From positions 3,658,001-3,722,000 of the forward strand of contig NZ_CP034450.1 in assembly GCF_003952505.1 (NCBI RefSeq): a DNA stretch of 64,000 nucleotides, read 5' to 3'. This document shows positions 61,126-64,000 of the stretch, one piece after another. Source of the stretch: Mesorhizobium sp. M4B.F.Ca.ET.058.02.1.1. Its GTDB lineage: Bacteria; Pseudomonadota; Alphaproteobacteria; Rhizobiales; Rhizobiaceae. How positions within the stretch are numbered: the first letter of the stretch is position 1; each line of letters opens with the position of its first letter. The notes beneath the pieces are model-generated. The model did no database searches. It was not told the origin of the DNA and saw only the letters and a program-made list of their open reading frames with translations. The position numbers were made by a program, and so were the translations under genes.

Positions 61126-63111
61126 TCAGACGAGAGCGCGCGGAACGTTCTGTTCGAAGTCGCGTTCGAAGACGAGGTTTTCGCCCTCATAGGCCTCGAT
61201 TCTGGCGCTGAGCACGAAGTTTTGGGCGTCAGAGCGCATCTCGGTGAAGGTTTCGGTGCGAACCGACCATCCATTTCGCGACAAGGTCTGCGTCCAATGG
61301 GTTTTTCCCGAGGCTGACGACGGATCGTCGGGATGGATCGCCCATGTCTCGCGAGCGATGCTGCCATGGGCCAGGTCGTGCTCGAGATCGCGCACCGCGC
61401 CGAAATCATCGACGATGGAAAGCGTGACGACCCCGGTCTTCTCGTCGCGGTCGACATGACGCTCGGAATTGGCGGCACGGATCATTTTAGTCGCCCAGGG
61501 TGAGGCTGCCTCCGGAGAAGGGAAGCTTACCTCGTCGCCTATTGCCACCGGGCGTCTCGGCAGCTTCAGCGTCGCCTTCGAAAGGTCGAGCCGGACCGGC
61601 TCCGGCGACGGCCAGATCATCGGCCAGTAGGCGTTCGAAACGGCAACCCGCAACCGGTGTCCCGCCGGCACCCGGTAGGCGCACTGGTCGAGCACGACAC
61701 GGGCCGAGACACTCTCGCCCGGCACAATCGCCTCAGGGAATTCATGCGACTTGCGGTGCGTCAGGTTGAGCACGCCGTAGGAGATCAGTTCCGAGGCGCC
61801 ATCGGGATGGACGTCACAGAGCCTGACAGCGATGTTGGCCTGGGGCCGGTCCGAGGCGACCCTGACCAGGAGCTCCGGCGCGCCGACAATGTCGATCGCC
61901 CGATCAAGCACCGGCCGGTCGAAACACACCGACAGCGCATCGTCGGGGCGCTGGTCGCCCGGCAGTTCCGGCCCGAAGGTGAAGGGGAAATATTCGCCGC
62001 CGGCAAGGCCGCAGCTTTGCGGCGTGGCGACGATGGCAGGCTTGGCGCCTTCCGCAATCAGTTCGATCGCTTCTACCTTGACGTTGGACGACGGCCATTC
62101 CTGCTCCGCCACCCAGCGGCCTGGCCGCTCAGGGTGCCAGCGCGACGGGCGCACGCTGTCCATCACATAGGCGCGATAGGCTGGGTCGGTGTCGACGCCG
62201 GTCTCGGCGCCCTTCAGCCAGCGGTCCCACCAGCGCAGTGCCTCCTGCAGGAAACCGATGGCTGGGTTGGGCGCGGCGTAATGCGGGTATTTGTGGATCC
62301 AGGGGCCGACGATACCCTTGACCGGCGCCCTTATGTTAGCGACGAGGTGCGAGATGGTGTTGCGGTAGCCGTCATGCCAGCCGCCGATCGACAGCACGGC
62401 AGCTTTGACTGCGGAAAAATCCTCGCAGATAGAGCCGCGCTTCCAGTAGGCGTCGCGGTGCTGGTGGCTGAGCCACAGCGGCGCCAGAAACGGTTGGTTC
62501 TCCAATCGGGTCTGCCAAAGGGCACGCCACCGGTTGTTGCCGACGAAATGCGGGTCCGGCGGCCGCGACGAATAGGACAGCATCGTCGAGGCCCAGCCGA
62601 AATTTTCGATCAGCAGGCAGCCGCCCTTGTAATGGATGTCGTCGGCATAGCGGTCGACGGTCGAGCAAAGGCTGATCACCGCCTTCAGCGCCGGCGGCTG
62701 CTTGGCCGCCACCTGCAGGCAGTTGAAGCCGCCCCAGGAAATGCCCATCATGCCGACATTGCCGTTGCACCACGGCTGCGACGCGGCCCAGGCAATGACG
62801 TCGCAAGCGTCCTGCAATTCCTGCTCGGAATATTCGTCGTCCATCAGCCCTTCGGAATCGCCGTTGCCGCGCATGTCGACACGGATCGAGGCATAGCCGT
62901 GGCCGGCGAAATAAGGATGCGTCAGTTGATCGCGAAAGATCGTGCCGTCGCGCTTGCGGTAGGGCAGGTGCTCGAGAATGGCCGGCACTGGATCGTTGCC
63001 CGCATCCTCAGGCATCCATATCCGCGCCGACAGCCGGCAGCCGTCCGGCATGACGATGCCCATTACCGGAAATTCGACGACTTTGCGGGGGAACTCGGTG
63101 ACGATTTTCAT
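61126..63111 (-). CDS. CocE/NonD family X-Pro-dipeptidyl-peptidase-type hydrolase
   Basis: 661 residues. N-terminal alpha/beta hydrolase with VPAILEHLPYRKRDGT (about 41), VDMRGNGDSEGLMDDEYS (about 84) and the nucleophile GMMGISWGGFNCLQ (Ser about 127), Asp and His supporting residues (GWHDGYRN, KYPHYAAP). The C-terminal jelly-roll (from about 380) is the CocE family galactose-binding type. These enzymes cleave esters or amides such as peptides and cocaine. The start at 63111 begins MKIVTEFPRKV; ATG 63123 adds four residues. In the same direction as the transporter genes. Confidence 0.87.
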   Translation of the reverse strand: MKIVTEFPRKVVEFPVMGIVMPDGCRLSARIWMPEDAGNDPVPAILEHLPYRKRDGTIFRDQLTHPYFAGHGYASIRVDMRGNGDSEGLMDDEYSEQELQDACDVIAWAASQPWCNGNVGMMGISWGGFNCLQVAAKQPPALKAVISLCSTVDRYADDIHYKGGCLLIENFGWASTMLSYSSRPPDPHFVGNNRWRALWQTRLENQPFLAPLWLSHQHRDAYWKRGSICEDFSAVKAAVLSIGGWHDGYRNTISHLVANIRAPVKGIVGPWIHKYPHYAAPNPAIGFLQEALRWWDRWLKGAETGVDTDPAYRAYVMDSVRPSRWHPERPGRWVAEQEWPSSNVKVEAIELIAEGAKPAIVATPQSCGLAGGEYFPFTFGPELPGDQRPDDALSVCFDRPVLDRAIDIVGAPELLVRVASDRPQANIAVRLCDVHPDGASELISYGVLNLTHRKSHEFPEAIVPGESVSARVVLDQCAYRVPAGHRLRVAVSNAYWPMIWPSPEPVRLDLSKATLKLPRRPVAIGDEVSFPSPEAASPWATKMIRAANSERHVDRDEKTGVVTLSIVDDFGAVRDLEHDLAHGSIARETWAIHPDDPSSASGKTHWTQTLSRNGWSVRTETFTEMRSDAQNFVLSARIEAYEGENLVFERDFEQNVPRALV

Positions 63112-63182
63112 GGGCGAGCACATGATGGAGCCGGCGCCGCCGCGTCATGGGCCAGCCGGCGAAATCGGCTGGTCAATCCGCG

Positions 63183-63776
63183 TCAGTTCAACGGAATGTC
63201 GTTGTCTGCCTTGCTTTCCTGATAGGCGCCGGACAGCTCGTCGTAGCGTGCGGAAATCTTGCCGATGCGCGCTTCCAGCCGCTGGCGCTCGGCCTCCGGC
63301 AGCGCCCGCGCCAGCCGGCGGATGGAAAAGCTCTTCCAATAGGCGTTCTCGGCATTGTAGCCGCCGGGATCGAGGGTGAAGACCTCCTTCAGTATCTTGA
63401 GGTCGTGCGGAATGGCGAAGCTGTCGCGCGAATCTTCGTGGCTGAAGAGGTAGTAGAAATTGTCGAAGCCGGTCCAGGTGATGGCCGACAGGCAGAGCGA
63501 GCAGGGTTCGTGCGTGGCGAGAAAGATCGCGTCGCTGGTGTCGACGCGCTCGGCCTTCGGCATTTCGTAAAACCGCTTCAGGCAATGCACTTCGCCGTGC
63601 CAAAGCGGGTTTTCGATCTCGTTGTTGGTCTCGGCCAGCACCAGCGAGCGGTCATCCTTCCTCAGGATCGCGGCGCCGAACAGCTTGTTGCCATGCGCAA
63701 CGCCCTCGGCCGTCTTCGGCACGATGTCGTGCTCGATGACGTCAAGCAGGCGGTCGATCAGTGAAATGTCGGTCAT
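63183..63776 (-). CDS. Nucleoside/purine deaminase-type cytidine deaminase fold protein
   Basis: 197 residues with the CDA catalytic zinc pattern: HGEVHCLKRFYE (HxE, about residue 60) and ATHEPCSLCLSAITWTG (PCxxC, about 88-104). Insertions after the core (FYYLFSHEDSRDSFAIPHDL) and a helical C-terminal tail differ from TadA. Likely deamination of a purine such as guanine or a nucleoside, in the cytoplasm; substrate unknown. It lies between the CocE-type gene and allA, on the same strand, which points to nitrogen or purine catabolism. Confidence 0.8.
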   Translation of the reverse strand: MTDISLIDRLLDVIEHDIVPKTAEGVAHGNKLFGAAILRKDDRSLVLAETNNEIENPLWHGEVHCLKRFYEMPKAERVDTSDAIFLATHEPCSLCLSAITWTGFDNFYYLFSHEDSRDSFAIPHDLKILKEVFTLDPGGYNAENAYWKSFSIRRLARALPEAERQRLEARIGKISARYDELSGAYQESKADNDIPLN

Positions 63777-63795
63777 GACGGGTAATCTCGGGCGT

Positions 63796-64000
63796 TCAGG
63801 GAAGGTGGATCTCGTAAGAGTGCGAGAAATGGCACTCCTCGAGGTTGGAGCCGTCGCCGCCGCGGTCGACGATCAGGAAGTCCTGCGCCTCGCCGATCGG
63901 CGTCAGCACGCCGTGCCAGAGGTTGCGGCGGTAGTTGATGCCCTGGCCGGGCATGGTGATGAAGGCGTGCGGCTCGCCTGGGCCATCCTTGCCGTCATGA
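63796..64000 (-). CDS. allA: Ureidoglycolate lyase, C-terminal part
   Basis: The last 67 codons are visible; the start lies beyond the right edge. The minus-strand frame reads EPHAFITMPGQGINYRRNLW, then HGVLTPIGEAQDFLIVDRGG and SNLEECHF, the AllA end with GQGxNYxxxxWH and FLxVDRGG motifs. AllA splits ureidoglycolate to glyoxylate and urea, the last step of allantoin breakdown. Its neighbours (deaminase, transporter) suit purine or ureide use. Confidence 0.87.
   Translation of the reverse strand, partial: HDGKDGPGEPHAFITMPGQGINYRRNLWHGVLTPIGEAQDFLIVDRGGDGSNLEECHFSHSYEIHLP

Overview
The window is a GC-rich chromosomal segment of an alphaproteobacterium, most probably a Mesorhizobium. The grounds are three tandem DUF680-type small exported proteins (a family I know mainly from Mesorhizobium), an agl alpha-glucoside operon in the Sinorhizobium gene order, several rhizobial-type palindromic intergenic repeats, and GntR/MatB, carnitine and Gbc betaine genes typical of rhizobia. 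No rRNA, tRNA, CRISPR array or phage was seen. One IS481-family insertion sequence is present.

Layout. 1-4 kb: end of nagA, malonyl-CoA synthetase with its GntR regulator, and rpe. 4-12.1 kb: three large exported Cys-rich proteins on the minus strand (a 652-aa protein, a DUF11/tandem-repeat protein, a beta-propeller-like protein); the last two each carry a one-base frameshift. 12.4-21.4 kb: a minus-strand operon for carnitine/gamma-butyrobetaine-type catabolism (cleavage enzyme, HD protein, carnitine dehydrogenase, acyl-CoA dehydrogenase, NDP-forming CoA ligase, CaiD-like hydratase, esterase) with a divergent GlxA/AraC regulator. 21.8-25.3 kb: xylA, an NTF2-like protein and xylB. 25.4-31.8 kb: TPR protein, LysE exporter, L,D-transpeptidase, PPi-phosphofructokinase, a truncated MBL gene fused out of frame to the end of a degP-like gene, and a sulfite-oxidase-like/flavoreductase pair. 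31.8-36.3 kb: a minus-strand cluster of PqqD-like protein, HprK-like kinase (frameshifted), two family-2 glycosyltransferases and a nucleotidyltransferase. 36.4-39.1 kb: betaine demethylase genes gbcB and gbcA, preceded by a cobalamin riboswitch. 39.6-40.5 kb: three DUF680 genes. 40.5-48.6 kb: aglEFGAK with the divergent LacI regulator aglR and two matching palindromic operators. 48.8-53.6 kb: two small overlapping genes, a Zn-aminopeptidase-like lipoprotein, and an ECF sigma/anti-sigma/subtilase operon. 53.6-55 kb: the IS481 element. 55-64 kb: phosphodiesterase-type hydrolase, dipeptide/oligopeptide-type ABC transporter, CocE-type hydrolase, nucleoside deaminase and the end of ureidoglycolate lyase.

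How it fits together. Carnitine would be oxidised and cleaved to betainyl-CoA and acetoacetate, and the released betaine could then be demethylated by GbcAB about 17 kb away, so the two loci may form one route. The riboswitch would turn GbcAB down when cobalamin is plentiful. Alpha-glucosides and xylose are handled by the agl and xyl genes. The most unusual features are the riboswitch ahead of an oxygen-dependent betaine demethylase, the PqqD/HprK/nucleotidyltransferase cluster, the exported Cys-repeat locus, and four genes that each need one extra base in a short homopolymer to be read through, which points either to sequencing error or to true decay.
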